The notes: generated by a model from the sequence alone, not told the origin. Positions 12,321 through 24,258 are shown, numbered from the stretch's first letter. The stretch is 64,000 nt of DNA from Acanthosepion esculentum (GCA_964036315.1 OZ038482.1:11397698-11461697); one strand, 5' to 3'. Translations and numbers: made by a program.

Positions 12321-14380
12321 ATACCCAAAAGTTTTATTATCAAAATCTGTTATTATTAACAAGAAAGCTCAAAGGATTTTTTTTATTATTAAATTCATTT
12401 TTTTTTTTTTTTTTTTTTTTTTAGAACTTTTGAAATTTTGGTTAAAAATTTTGGCTTTCTTGCATCGGCAAGTGACAATGAATTAGTATAGGATATTTTT
12501 TTTAACATGTTAACCCCCAACCACTAACTTAATTTTATGAAATTTCAAGAAATGTAATTTTTGTAGTGCTTAGTGTTTATATTAGCTATAAGCACAAGTC
12601 CTTGGAGAAAGTAAATCATCAGTCTCAAACAAGAGCCTCAGTTACAGAAAATCTGCTCTGAATCATAAAATAAAAATGGAATAAAACTAAGGCATTATTT
12701 AATTAGAAAAAGCTTTCAATTGCTTTTATGAATAAGATATATTATGGAAAATATTGTCTTCAGAAAAAAAATGGTTTTCAATGAAGAATGCATTTTTACA
12801 AGAATTGTTTTCATTTTTTTTTAATTTTAATTGTAATACTTTATAAATTTTTATTCTATATTTGGAGCAGTTAGATGATCTTATTAAGTAAAAACTATAT
12901 TTACTAATCATAAATGGAAAAGCTTACTATAATTCAGCAAACCACAGTATTTTAAAAAGAATTTTGAACTTTTTTGTAGTGTATAAATGTGCCTATTTAT
13001 GCAAGTATGGACATCCATACATGACATTATCAGAAAATAAGAGTGATAACTAGAGTAAATTTAAAATTTATTGGTAATTTTTAATATTTGTGCAACAAGT
13101 GTCTTTGTAAATAAGACTATGAAGCCACAGTACTTTAAATTCAATAAAATATTAGATTACTTCGAATATTTTCATAAATTTTTTAAGACTACTGGGTAGT
13201 TAAAAAAAAATTATATAAAGAATGGTGTTTACATTGTATTCAATTATTTTTTATTTATGTGCCCCCTACTTAAAAAATGCCCAATATTAAGCTATTGATA
13301 AATCTGTCAACACCTCATAAAAACACCCATTTCCATGTTAAAAAAATGCTTTTCTTCAATATTTTATACTAAAAGTAATATTTGTTTTAATTTAGATTAC
13401 TTCAACTTTAAATCAGTTAATCTTCCTCAAATGAAGTATATTTTATTTTTAAAGGATTTTTTGTTGAGAGATTTTGTCAATATGACTGATTTTAGCAATT
13501 TCAAAAAATAAATAATTCCAATCAATTTAAATTTGGTTTAAAATACAGCAAAGTAATTTGCTTACTGGAAATATTAAATTTAATCTGTTAGCTTGGTTTT
13601 AAAACTAAAATAAAAGCTTTAAGAAAAATCTTTCATTTTTAAAATTCACTTAAAATGTTTTAAAGGTGTCGTTTTTTTCTTTTCTTTTTTCTTCTTTTTT
13701 TTTTCGTTGGGGAGGTACCTACAGATTTTAATATTTACCAATCAAAAAAGTATTTCTCATGGTTTATCAACCACAAATCAAGTTTGCAATATGTTTTCTG
13801 TTGCCTAATCTTCTCTACACAAATTCAAGCAACAAAGAAACTGCATTTGTCATAGATTGTCATTCATTGTAACTAAATTACCAAGAAAATGTTCTGAATG
13901 GAAAAATGAATGCCCTCATAAAACACTTTTTCTAATTGTTTTATGAGGATAGAATCGTTGATTATCAGAATTAAGTAAATTTTGTTTCATTTTTGTTTTT
14001 TCTTTATCCAAATTCCCAGAAAATAAAGAGAATTTTTTTTCAACGCTGATTTGCTTGCATTTAACAGAAATATATTTTGAACTCATTTCTTATTTCTTGT
14101 AATCGTCTGTTCTTTACAAATCAGAAGCATTCATTAAGATATGGAAAGAAAAACATGACATATCAAAATTAATTTTTATTGCCACAAGTAATAAAACTTC
14201 TTCAGCTTTGCAGAATTAAAAAAAAAATGTATTAGACAAAAAACTTATTGTACAGCTTTTGTACAAGGCTTGGAAGAAAAATAGAAACATTTATAGAAAG
14301 ACAAAACTGATTAATTTAAAAGATTTTTGCTGATGGTTAATGCTAGAAATGTGAAACTTTAGGCTTAGTCCTTTAGCGAA
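12321..14380. other. AT-rich non-coding stretch
   Basis: Very AT-rich with a long T run at 12399-12422. I see no coding, RNA or element signature. Confidence 0.55.
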
Positions 14381-14683
14381 ATCCCTCAGTGAGAAATGCT
14401 AAGAGAGAGTAAAGGAATAAGACCTTAGTAGATAAAGGAGTAATGAACCCAAGAAGCAACAATCTATTAATTCAGCCAACTATGATGGAGAAAGAGAATA
14501 CACTATCTTAAAGCTTCATGAGATGAGAAAATTGCAACAGTTTGCCAGTTGCAACCTAGGGTAGGATTTCCTGTCTAAGGTCTGGTAAATTATGCCAGTT
14601 AGAAAAACCACTGTATAAGTAGAGGTAGTGACTCCAATGGAAAAAGCACAAAAAAGGCTGCTTTTAATAAGATAGCAAAATGT

Positions 14684-14711
14684 ATCATGTGACCTTTGTA
14701 AGTCACATGAT
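14684..14711. promoter_or_regulatory. Inverted pair of M-box/E-box motifs
   Basis: ATCATGTGAC and GTCACATGAT form a perfect 10-bp inverted repeat separated by 8 bases. Each half contains TCATGTGA/TCACATGA, the site known for MITF/TFE-type bHLH-Zip factors. It lies in an otherwise unexplained, less AT-rich patch (14390-14780). Function is a guess; it could be a chance palindrome. Confidence 0.3.
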
Positions 14712-15390
14712 GCCCCAAATTTACATAGTAAAATAAAAATGATCACAAGGAAGGCAGGTGTTGTTTTTTCTTCTCATCCCTCCTCTAACAGTAGCCATAA
14801 AGGTAAGTTTGTTACTCTTTTTCTAACAGGCCAGTGAACTTTTTATAATTTTAGGAATATTTTTATAGCCTTTCATGAAATGTTGGAAATGGAAAACATT
14901 AAGCTTGATGTGTTAATTTTGGCAAAATCAAATTTAATTTTACCTCTTCTATCATTTTAATTTTTTTAATTTATTAATAGAAATTGTTTCTTGATGTAAT
15001 TGGCATGAATCTAAGTAGCTGTTCAATTATTTTGTTTCTTCATGATTTCTCAATATGTCTTTGAGTTTTACACCATAAATTGATTTTATATTCCAACATG
15101 ATTTCTTACCAAAAATTTATCAAATAAGCAATGTTTATAATAATGTTTTCAGGTGAAACATTTTCTGTTTAAATATATCTGAGGTCCAGGAATCAAAGTT
15201 TGAAAAGATAACATTTGCTTTTTACTCCAGCCAGCAGGTGATCCCCACTTTATTGTGAAGTGCAGATTTTTCCTGTCCTTATTTCTTTAGACTTTGCTGA
15301 TCTTGCTCATTTTATCAGGTTACCTCTGCTTGGCAAAAAGGCTATTGTTGATAAATATACCCTGCTTGATTGATATACAACCTGTCTACA
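14712..15390. other. Non-coding stretch
   Basis: AT-rich; nothing recognisable. Confidence 0.45.
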
Positions 15391-15401
15391 AAGTTCCTAT
15401 C

Positions 15402-15540
15402 TTGCATTATTTACATTATTCAGACTGCTATCTTCATTGCCATATTCACAACATGTTGAGAATATGGCAATGTGCATAACAGTCTTAATAATGTAAATAA
15501 TGCAAGTAATCACAATACCTCATCTCAGGGATATAGACAG
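15402..15540 (-). mobile_element. Short hairpin retroposon with 11-bp target duplication
   Basis: Flanked by direct repeats AAGTTCCTATC at 15391-15401 and 15541-15551. Inside, arms of about 50 bp ('ttgcattatttacattatt' against 'aataatgtaaataatgcaa') fold on each other. The minus-strand start 'ctgtctatatccctgagatg' matches the start of the larger elements at 41941 and 50903, so this is a short form that has lost the tRNA-like centre. The clean target duplication supports copying by target-primed reverse transcription. Confidence 0.8.
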
Positions 15541-15551
15541 AAGTTCCTATC

Positions 15552-16156
15552 TATTTTAAGGATCGACATAATGATTTCAATCTTCAGGAAAACTGACATG
15601 CCATCATTTCGATCCCCACTCTTGATTATTTAATAAAGTGTCATTTTTCATTCTATAATTATTTGTAATAATTTCACTGCATCTTGTGATTTAAAATAAA
15701 TATGAACTTAATAAATGCAGTCTATTTGTCCTGAGCAAATTAGCCCAATGTTTAGATATTACTGTCCTTTATTTCTTAATTAACAAGGCAACTGATTGGG
15801 AAACAACTTAATTTTTTAGACTGAATACAGCTTGAAAGTTGATAAAATGTCTTTAAAATTTTTTTATTGATTACAATTTTGTTAATTAAAAAAGAAAAAA
15901 ATTGCAAAAATTTTTTAGCTTCTATGTAATTTCTAATCAACCCAAATAATTCCATTTGCATCTTATTTTGTTTAAAAAAATATCCCTTCCTTGTAAATTA
16001 TCATTATAGGTTAAATAATTAAGAGCAAAAAAAAAAAAAAAGTAGTCATTAGTTGCCTGGCTGTGCTGGACCATTTTGGAAAGAATAGGAAATTGCCATT
16101 GACACGAAATAGACTTTTATCAGATCATTGCAAAAGTATGTCCCCAATTTTCATTG
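15552..16156. other. Non-coding stretch
   Basis: AT-rich with a poly(A) run at 16027-16041; nothing else seen. Confidence 0.45.
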
Positions 16157-16160
16157 TTAA

Positions 16161-16427
16161 CCCTAGAACACTAACCATCAATTAAAGTTACACCACTACT
16201 AACCATGGGTATATCATACCCGATTTTGAAAATATCCCCAAAAATATTAAATATAAATCTTTATTTGAAATATTTTACATGCAGGCACTTCACACTTTGT
16301 ACTCTGAGTTAACATTAATAGGAACTGAAAAGCATTATTTAGGTAAGAAAATCAGGTACTGAAAATTGTAATTAAAAATAGGAAAATTTGCGCTGGGTAC
16401 TATATACCCATGTTTAGTGTTCTAGGG
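16161..16427. mobile_element. piggyBac-type MITE with TTAA target sites
   Basis: A 267-bp element between TTAA at 16157-16160 and TTAA at 16428-16431. The ends are inverted: CCCTAGAACACTAACCAT on the left, and the complement of ATGTTTAGTGTTCTAGGG on the right. CCCTAG termini and TTAA duplication are the hallmarks of piggyBac transposons. Inner palindromes 'gggtatatcataccc' (16207-16221) and 'gggtactatataccc' (16395-16409) form a second inverted pair. There is no coding capacity, so it would need a transposase supplied elsewhere. Confidence 0.85.
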
Positions 16428-16499
16428 TTAATATAAAATTGCTACAGCTTAACACTGGTGTTTGTTTTGGTGATGATTTCTGGTATGTTCTAGATGGAA

Positions 16500-17046
16500 A
16501 TCTTGCATCATTCACTTAAAAGACAGACTCTGTTGAATGTTGACGTTTTGTCCACAAATGAATGCCTTAAAGATGGAGGATTAAAAGTTTCAATGATACT
16601 TTCCCTATGAATTTTGGAAAGGTGTAAGTGTCAGAACTGTAACAAAAAAGATTCAGAAGGTTTATTTAGATCGTGCTCTAGTAATTCGGACAGAGTGGTT
16701 TAGCAGATTTCATCATAGTGATTTTAACGTAAAAGATGAAGCACACTCTGGGCAAGCTTCTGACATTCATAAAGATATAGAGAATAAACCAAAGATTTTA
16801 ATGGAAGAGATTGCTAAGAGTTTGAAAATCGATATCTCCACTGCCTTTCACCATTTAAAGAGACTTGAATTCACTTCCAAACTTAACACATTGGTGATGT
16901 ATTCTCTGATGGAACAGAACAGGCTTGATCATTTTTCTGCAGCAATTTCTTTCTTGTTACACCATGAAAAGGAGGTGCTCTTGGAAGCAATGAAAAATGG
17001 ATCATTTAAGATAGCATTTGATGCAGAGCTGGAAACAGGCTTGTGA
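16500..17046 (+). pseudogene. mariner-like transposase remnant
   Basis: Broken frames read 'RFHHSDFNVKDEAHSGQASD' (about 16705-16770), then 'MEEIAKSLKIDISTAFHHLK' (16801-16860), 'LMEQNRLDHFSAAISFLLHH' (16909-16968) and a degraded 'EVLLEAMKNG'. This follows the order of a mariner transposase N-terminal half: helix-turn-helix region, linker, then the segment just before the first catalytic Asp. The catalytic region is missing or unrecognisable after 17046. Non-functional. Confidence 0.65.
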
Positions 17047-17470
17047 ATGTCCAGAACCCATGGTTAAAGGGGTTTTACGTCCAATGAAAGCATTGCTGTC
17101 CATTTGGTTGCATTGCAGAGGGATAATTCACTTTGAGCGTCTTCCAACTGCTATAGAACCCGGCTTATTCAGTGTTGTTGTCGTCAACTAGAGAGACAAT
17201 ATTTTCTTTGCTAGAAAAAAAGCAGAGAAGCAAAGAAATATTCAGCTCTATTTCTTTCCCATTTCTTTGTTTTATTTTATTGAAAAGCAAAGTTGCCATT
17301 TTCAACTGTTAAGGAAGCCCCCCCACACACACACAGTTTGATGGTCTCTGAAATGGAGAGGCATGGTGATAAAATCATCCACAACATTTCACTAAATGAC
17401 CATTTGATCCGAAGACCGCAAGAGTTAACATGAGGTGCCATTTATAAGTAAAAAGAAGCGCTTTATTTAC

Positions 17471-17692
17471 TGTTGTGATGGTATAACCCAACTTCCCCAT
17501 TCACGATAATGGACGGACGGTTTGCCGATTAAGTGCGACCACCGCAGGCGGTCGTGAGCGACTTCCTTTGTAACACCTATTGAGGTTAGCATACTCTCGA
17601 CTCTGTCTCTGTACTACATCCGATTATAAAGTTATTATTGAAACCCTACATTCGGTTTACTTTGTTTATTATATCTTGCACGAGATATAACA
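17471..17692 (+). mobile_element. Solo LTR of a retrotransposon
   Basis: A 222-bp unit beginning TGTTGTGATGG and ending GATATAACA. It has the TG...CA ends and TGTT/AACA inverted tips of an LTR. It is flanked by the 5-bp target duplication TTTAC at 17466-17470 and 17693-17697. It is GC-richer than its flanks, with a TATAAAG box near 17625. A 5-bp duplication fits Ty3/gypsy elements. No internal region remains, so this is what recombination between two LTRs leaves behind. Confidence 0.8.
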
Positions 17693-17699
17693 TTTACAA

Positions 17700-19070
17700 T
17701 GCCGGATAATCATGCATATTGTTTTAGTAAAGGGCAATGGGATTTATACGAAGTTAAAACTTAATTTTTTAAAAAAAGAAAAAGCAAAGCTTTTTTTTTG
17801 TTTTGTTTTTTCTCTATTCCCCCACCTTATCAGTAAGTGTTCCAGTCGAAATGTCGGCAACTAAACTAACTACCCTACTCCAAATTCTGAGTGAGGCAGC
17901 TTGTTAGCAAGACAATAGGATGAAAAACAAAACCTAACAAAGGGCAGAAGAACTCACTAAGTCAACAGACAACTAACTAGACGTGGTGTCTCCATAAACC
18001 ACCATGGAGAAGACAACAGGAAACCACTCCACTATCAATCCCAAGACAAATCGTGGGGATGATGTACTTGACTAATAAATGTTTTTTGTATGTACATTTT
18101 TTTTTTTTTTTTTTTCTAATTGGGCACAAACATTTGCAATGATCTAATATAAAGCCAAGATGGCAATTTCTCGCGTGTGGTACTATTTTGGTTGTGATCA
18201 GATACTCTAGGGAACATACTAAACTAACCAACAATGCTAACACCCAGTATAGTGAAAGTCAATAACAAAAACGATTGTATTATACACTACTATATGACTA
18301 CACTGGTTTGAAAATGGCACTAAGTGTGTAGTTAATGTTGCTAATGAGCAACATTATCTTTGGTTGACTTTTTACTTCTTTGTCCTTGTTAAGTATTTAT
18401 TTGCGGTTGTAATTAAATACGGTTTTGTCTTAGTATTAAAGTCTTGAGTTATACTTAATTATTAACGGCTACCGTACGTCACAAAATAATGTTTGAGTTG
18501 AGACAATGTGTGTCTAAGAAACTAAAGTAATGTTTGGCATAATGGCCTTTCTTCCTTCCCTTAAAACCGAATTGAACAACTGCAAGATTTTGATCTTCAA
18601 GTAAAAATCAGCATTATAGTTAGGCTTTAATGAGATCCATTCCCTGAATACTGTGTACAAGTTACCTTTCCTCGGACAACAAAGTTAAATTGTCCATGGT
18701 CTACTGACCACATTTATCCCTGGTGTTTAGTAATAAGAGCATTTTACCAAGTGTAACCTAATGCTTTACAAAAAAGATTAACTATTTTTGCCTGATACCT
18801 ATATCAGCATCATATCTATATGAATAAATGGAAAATTGGAGCTCAATTCTCCCTCTAATTCTGAGGTTAAAAGGTCCCAACTCTGCTTTATATTAATTTA
18901 CACATGGCATTTACTCTGTCCCCCCACTTGGACAAGATGTGACACAAGGTCTTTTTTAGGTGGGGACCTGAGCGCATATGTGCGGAACAATGTCAAAAAT
19001 TGCACTCACAACTGTCAGTTGCGCTGGCCTCGGTGCAAGCACTGATCCCTCTCTCTCGTGCAATTGTATT
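17700..19070. other. Non-coding stretch
   Basis: Mixed composition with a T run at 18097-18116. The patch 17840-18060 and the patch 18900-19060 are less AT-rich but show no recognisable frames. Confidence 0.4.
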
Positions 19071-19075
19071 ATATA

Positions 19076-19443
19076 TAGGATGACCCCAAAAAAACGGGAA
19101 TTTTTGAAGTGCATATTGCCAGACATGAGCAAGTGGCAACACTGCGAGACAGTGACCTTGAGCAAGTAAACATTTCACCATTTTAGTAACGAGAATGAAA
19201 TTCACAGTATCCCAGCTGAGATGTTGCAGCAGTCAATGAGGAATCTCAACAGCAGATTTCAAGAATGCATTTGTACAGGAGGACGCCATCTACAGGACGT
19301 AATTTAAAAAAAATGAAAATTCCATCATTGTTTCTTAAATGGCATGTTTTAAGGTTTCAATTACTATGAATTAAATATTTTTCTTTCTTCACTCTTGGTT
19401 TTATTGGATTGTTAAAAAGTTCCCATTTTGGGGGGTCCCCCTA
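19076..19443. mobile_element. Tc1/mariner-type MITE with TA target sites
   Basis: Inverted ends: left 'taggatgaccccaaaaaaac' then 'gggaattttt'; right 'aaaaagttcccattttgggg' then 'ggtccccctat'. Both ends abut TA. About 368 bp long. A central piece reads QQSMRNLNSRFQECICTGG (19211-19280), like the C-terminal tail of a mariner/Tc1-type transposase, so it is an internal deletion of an autonomous element. No intact gene. Confidence 0.75.
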
Positions 19444-19449
19444 TATTAT

Positions 19450-20745
19450 CTACTTCTAGGTGATATTACTCTTCAGGTTTAACTAACTTGCATATTGATT
19501 TTAAAATAGTTTATTTCATTAATTAACTGTCCTTCATTACTGTTCTTTTATTCAAGGATTGTTTTGATTTTCATATCAAAAATAGTTCTGTTTAGGAATA
19601 TCGTCTTATATAGTGCAGAAAAGTGTTTGAAATTTGCATTTTACTTGGCCTTAAACAGGTTGGCATCTATTTCATTAACTATAACAAGTCTGGCACCGAC
19701 CAATTAATTTCTTCTGTCTTTACAGTCATATTCTTTGAACAAATATATTGAATGTCCACAACCCCTTCAACATTTCATAAATAGTGAATATTAATACCAT
19801 AAAAAAATAACTAATTTTTCCTAAAAATTACCAAATAGCAAGCAGGTGAAGCATACTAGTACTTTATAAATATAAACATTATGAGAAATAAAGTGATCTG
19901 CAATTATAAGTAGCTGAAGTAATTATTAACTGAATATAACATTTCTCAATAAAGTATATCTTTTAAATTTGCTATTAGAGATACTTTTTGCTACTATATT
20001 TTTCACATAATTGCAATATAGGTATCATGTTTTCCTGACATGAAGAATTCTAGCATGGTTATTAAAAATTGGGTTGGAGAGGTGACTGTACTCAGAATTG
20101 ACAGCAGCACGCCAACTAGCATCTAGCAAAGCTTCTCAGGTATATTCTTCCTGAAAGCTACATGAAGATCAGCGAAAGTTGATAAATCTTAAGGCAAGTT
20201 TTCTGATACCAGTTCAAAGTCGAGTTTCCATTCCACTCATGTTAGATTGCATCTTCAACCTGCAGAGAAACTGATTGCAATTTGCCAGTCTCCCACACTC
20301 GGCCAACTTTTGCTCTCTCTCTCGATGTGCAAAAGTGCTACTTGACCTATCCAACCCTAAACATATTTACTTAACTCTTATCTTCAAACAGACAAAGTCG
20401 CCTGCTGTCTCTCATAGTCCTCGGCTATGGAAATGACTCATCATCAACATTTGTAAATGACTTGTTCGTGCTCAGGTGCTAACTTGTTGGGAAACATTGA
20501 AAAGGAAAATAAAAAGGAAAATTTTGAGGATCAAGATCTAATTAGGAAGGAGGATATAAATAATTATCTTTTACTTATTTTTTTATTTAAAGAATTCTAT
20601 TTATTTATACAGGAATTCTATTGAACATTTTGTTTATTGCAGTATGCTTCAGTTTATTTAATAATTATGAATAAAAACAAATTACTGTACATTTCAGATA
20701 TGAAAATAAAATTAGCACACTAAGAATTTTCAACAGATATACAAT
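19450..20745. other. Non-coding stretch
   Basis: AT-rich apart from a patch at 20040-20480 that resembles unclassified dispersed sequence. No gene found. Confidence 0.4.
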
Positions 20746-20749
20746 GTGA

Positions 20750-21225
20750 TAGGCCTGACCTGGCATCTTGACTCCAGTCACTTTCTCATGGATGTGCTGT
20801 GGATTCCCTCTGTCTTTTCTACAAATATTTTCATGGCAACTGCTCTGACGAATTATTTCATTGTTGCCCCAACTGCATGAATTTAAGCGTGCTACTAGGT
20901 TGGCATTTCGGTCCTACCCTTTAACTGTCAAAACAGTTAAATATAACCACCTCTTCTACTCTAAGAGCTGCTTCTTCTCACACTTCCCACCAGTGGAACT
21001 CCATTCCTCCTACTTGCTTCCCTGATGGCTATAATCTTCAAATATTCAAATGTAATGTCAATCGACATCTTCTGATGCCTTGATCCTGATCCCCGTCCTT
21101 CTCTATACCCTTTCCTCAAACACCCCTCTTTACCCTTGCTCTCACTCTCTGTAACCCCTTGTGCGCTAGTGGCACACCCGACTTGCTTGGGGTGAAATGC
21201 TTAAAAAAATGTTCCCTCTCTTCAT
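20750..21225 (+). pseudogene. Jockey-like LINE, C-terminal end and 3' UTR
   Basis: Plus-strand pieces read 'LCLFYKYFHGNCSDELFHCC' (about 20812-20870), 'VLLGWHFGPT', then 'SSHTSHQWNSIPPTCFPDGY' (20975-21035) and 'NLQIFKCNVNRHLLMP' to the stop near 21083. The same tail occurs on the minus strand at 47566-47841. The 3' UTR follows with 'gcacacccgacttgcttggg' and a short A run. One stop/frameshift lies before the Trp-Asn-Ser motif. 5'-truncated and dead. Confidence 0.75.
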
Positions 21226-21790
21226 TCAATTTAATCTGATTATTAAACCAGCCATTCTTCTATATTATTCTACCTCTGTCCCATAATGATTGTTCCATTG
21301 AGTCTATGAAATTTGTGCAAAAATGGAACAATCATTATGGGACAGAGATGGGAACTCCCTTCCTCCTACTTGCTTCCCTGATAGCTATAATCTTCAAATA
21401 TTCAAGTGTAATATCAATCGACATCTTCTGATGCCTCGATCCTGATCCCCGTCCTTCTCTATATCCTTTCCTCAAACACCCCTCTTTACTCTTGCTCTCA
21501 CTCTCAGTAACCCCTTGGGTGCTAGTGGCACACCCGACTTGCTTGGGGTGAAATGCTTAAAAAATGTTTCCTCTCTTCATTCAATTTAATCTGATTATTA
21601 AACCAGCCATTCTTCTATATTATTCTACCTCTGTCCCATAATGATTGTTCCATTGAGTCTATGAAATTTGTGCAAAAATGGAACAATCATTATGGGACAA
21701 ACTTTCCTCAAACACCCCTCTTTACTCTCACTCTCTGTAACCCCTTGGGTGCTAGTGGCACACCCGACTTGCTTGGGGTGAAGTGCATAA
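20995..21790 (+). repeat. Tandem duplication of the LINE tail, about 355-bp unit, 2.3 copies
   Basis: Unit 1 starts with 'ggaactccattcctcctac' at 20995; unit 2 starts at 21351 with the same sequence. A third, internally deleted unit runs from about 21700 to 21790 ('cctcaaacacccctcttta' through 'gcacacccgacttgcttggg'). Each unit ends in a perfect hairpin around 'cataatgattgttcca' (21274-21347 and 21628-21700). The duplication must post-date the LINE insertion, since it copies both coding tail and UTR. Confidence 0.85.
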
Positions 21791-22004
21791 AAAAAAGGTG
21801 CAGGCTTTTGACAAGAACTGAAGAAGAAGAGTATGTGCATTCCTTAAGAGGGTGATTTAACCTTACTTGGCTCTGAAGCTCTCAGTAGCCAAGTAGTTGA
21901 AAGACAGGCTGAACCAGATAGTGATTTTCCCCTATTAAAGGGGATGCAGATTCATGCCCTGTTGAAGGGTACTTTTTCTTTATTAAAATCCTCTAATATA
22001 CAAG

Positions 22005-22325
22005 CATATAGGAGGTGCAGTGGAGTAATGGATAGCGGCTCAGATTGAGGAATCAGAGAGCCGAGTTCGAATTCCAGTCAAATCCATTACATTCACTTAC
22101 GTGCTAATACCCTTGGAAAACGTATGAATCCTCCTCTTCCCTCCCCGTCCCCCACCTATGGGTAAATAGCAGGACAGACCAGGTTCTATAGCCTTGGATG
22201 GCAACTGCTCTACTGCAGAAAGAAATGGCAACCTACTGTGGGAAAAAATCTGCCTTGTCAGTCATGATATATGATCACCTAAGCGTGTAACACGCATGGC
22301 ACATAACTGACTGACTGGCTGACTG
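22005..22325 (+). mobile_element. tRNA-derived SINE with 10-bp target duplication
   Basis: Flanked by AATATACAAG at 21995-22004 and 22326-22335. The head 'ggaggtgcagtggagtaatg' followed by 'gagttcgaattcc' (22071-22083) gives a tRNA-like promoter with a B box close to GGTTCGANTCC. The body contains 'attacattcacttacgtgc', a pyrimidine-rich middle and a 'ctgactgactggctgactg' tail. Related copies lie at 34140-34405 (minus) and 40404-40525. This one looks the youngest of the three. Confidence 0.85.
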
Positions 22326-22495
22326 AATATACAAGTTGGTAGATGTAATTTACTATGTTTAAAAAAAATACAGGGTGTTTAGTCAAATGCGTATATTCAA
22401 TAAATATAATATTTTATATTTCTTTATATGTGTATTGAGCACTTTTTAATACAACTCTTTCCTGGTCTAATTTAACTTTCACCAGTAACTGTTTT

Positions 22496-22497
<2 letters not shown>

Positions 22498-22542
<45 letters not shown>
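22498..22542. repeat. (TA)n microsatellite
   Basis: About 22 TA units. The 150 bp after it (to about 22690) match 30675-30830, including 'accaaattaaagcccatttt', so microsatellite and flank form part of a dispersed repeat. Confidence 0.9.
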
Positions 22543-22545
<3 letters not shown>

Positions 22546-22833
22546 GAGAGAGGGGGAAATAGACTTACTTATAAATACACACTAAATTTAGGAACATAAC
22601 TAATGAATCAACTAATTTTCTTAAATCATTTTATGTAATTTATTTTCACCAAATTAAAGCCCATTTTATTTAAACTATCCCCATTCAAACAGGCATTAAT
22701 TAATTTATTGATATTAAATTTGTAAAACTCCTGTATAAATATAATCCATGTAAATGTATATATGGAATAATACGGAAAAGAATGAAGACTTTCAATAAAA
22801 TATGCATATTATATGTGCCTTTTCCGTTAGACA

Positions 22834-23046
22834 ATTTTGAAAAGGGTGAGAATGACAATCTGACTGATTTTGAAAAGGGTGAGAATGACAATCTGACTGA
22901 TTTTGAAAAGGGTGAGAATGACAATCTGACTGATTTTGAAAAGGGTGAGAATGACAATCTGACTGATTTTGAAAAGGGTGAGAATGACAATCTGACTGAT
23001 TTTGAAAAGGGTGAGAATGACAATCTGACTGATTTTGAAAAGGGTG
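22834..23046 (+). repeat. Minisatellite, 33-bp unit x about 6.4
   Basis: Unit 'gattttgaaaagggtgagaa' plus 'tgacaatctgact', nearly identical in every copy. The unit length is a multiple of 3, so frames stay open on both strands (DFEKGENDNLT on plus). No gene context. Confidence 0.95.
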
Positions 23047-23059
23047 CTTTGGGTAAAAA

Positions 23060-23875
23060 AGATTGAAAAAAACTGTGCAAAAGATTTAGGATGATGATTT
23101 TCAATGCTGCCCCCCACTAAAAAAAAATTGCAAGTTTGAAGCAACATAATCTTCCTCCAACCAATTATGTTTGATTGATTATTTGTTTTAATGGAAGATC
23201 AACTCTGTCAGTCATTTAATACTGAAAAGATTTCTTTTAGAAATCTATGTCTTGTAAACAATCCTTTGGGTCGATGGTTTTATCACTCTCCAGTTAGGCT
23301 TCTAGAGTGTGATGAATGAACAACCCAGTCGATTGTTTACCAGCTGTAGATTTTATTTGACCAAGCACAGTTTGTATGTGTATGCATATATGTAAATTAT
23401 GCATGATGGATGCTCAAAATTGGGAAGTCAATGCTATCAAGAGAAACAAGTGGAGAGTTAGGATCAAGCGCAAGCAATAAGCACATGATCAGAAAGAGAC
23501 AGGTCATTGGTGAAAACACCCTACAATGTACGAGTTTAGAATGCAATCATATCTGTTTATCCCCCAAGCAGCCCTTATCAGTCATATGAAATATTATACA
23601 CTGAGACCCATCTCTAACTCTCTAACTACCAAGCTGATCAAGTTGAAAATGATTTTACCTGCATGCACCATAGTACATTCTAATCAATCTTGCCTGACCA
23701 GATGCTTGAAAACCCTAACCAGCAATCCAAGGAGGCAAAACCTACTCAATGATCAATACCCGACATCTGCTGGCTGTGCAATAAATCTTGCCAATTACTT
23801 TCTGGCTTCAAGAGTCATGGTCAGTCTTATGATTGTTAATGCTTGTCAGTGATGGTCATACTCATGTATGTATTG
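23060..23875. other. Unclassified sequence, no gene supported
   Basis: A 108-codon open frame lies at 23526-23852, but it has no recognisable motif and no splice signals. The composition of 23400-23850 is less AT-rich than its flanks and it may be an old repeat. Confidence 0.4.
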
Positions 23876-23916
23876 TGTGTGTGTGTGTGTTCATATATAT
23901 ATATATATATATATAC
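23876..23916. repeat. (GT)n(TA)n microsatellite
   Basis: Compound repeat. The following sequence 'ccaagtataggattggtgta' is also found after the TA tract at 59048-59100, marking a shared dispersed repeat. Confidence 0.85.
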
Positions 23917-24011
23917 CCAAGTATAGGATTGGTGTATATGGAATAAATTCCAATAACCAAAAAATACTATTCTTAAAAGAGTGCTCAATACAGAGTAAAG
24001 CAAATATAATG

Positions 24012-24218
24012 ATTTATTTGAAAATTATAACATAAATGTTATAAAATCACTACAAAAATAGCCATTTTGTTTCAACACTTCTGGTCTCATCAAGTGATGG
24101 TGTTGAATTTAGAAATTTCTACATTCAACACCATTACTTGATAAGACACCAGAAGTGTTGAAACAAAATAGCTATTTTTGTAGTGATTTCATAACATTTA
24201 TGTTATAATTTTCAAATA

Positions 24219-24221
<3 letters not shown>
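24012..24221. repeat. Long hairpin (about 95-bp inverted arms)
   Basis: Left arm 'tttatttgaaaattataaca' to 'caagtgatggtgttgaat', mirrored by 'attcaacaccattacttgat' to 'tgttataattttcaaataaa'. Only a few mismatches and a loop of about 15 bases. The arms contain TTGATAAG-ACACC-AGA-AGTGTT-GAAAC, a hammerhead-core-like arrangement. A single arm of the same family lies at 59190-59300. Confidence 0.85.

Positions 24222-24257
<36 letters not shown>
24222..24257. repeat. (TA)n microsatellite
   Basis: About 16 TA units between two long hairpins. Confidence 0.85.

Positions 24258-24258
<1 letters not shown>

Noticed and set aside
23526..23852. 108-codon open frame
   Set aside because: No motif or codon bias I could support.
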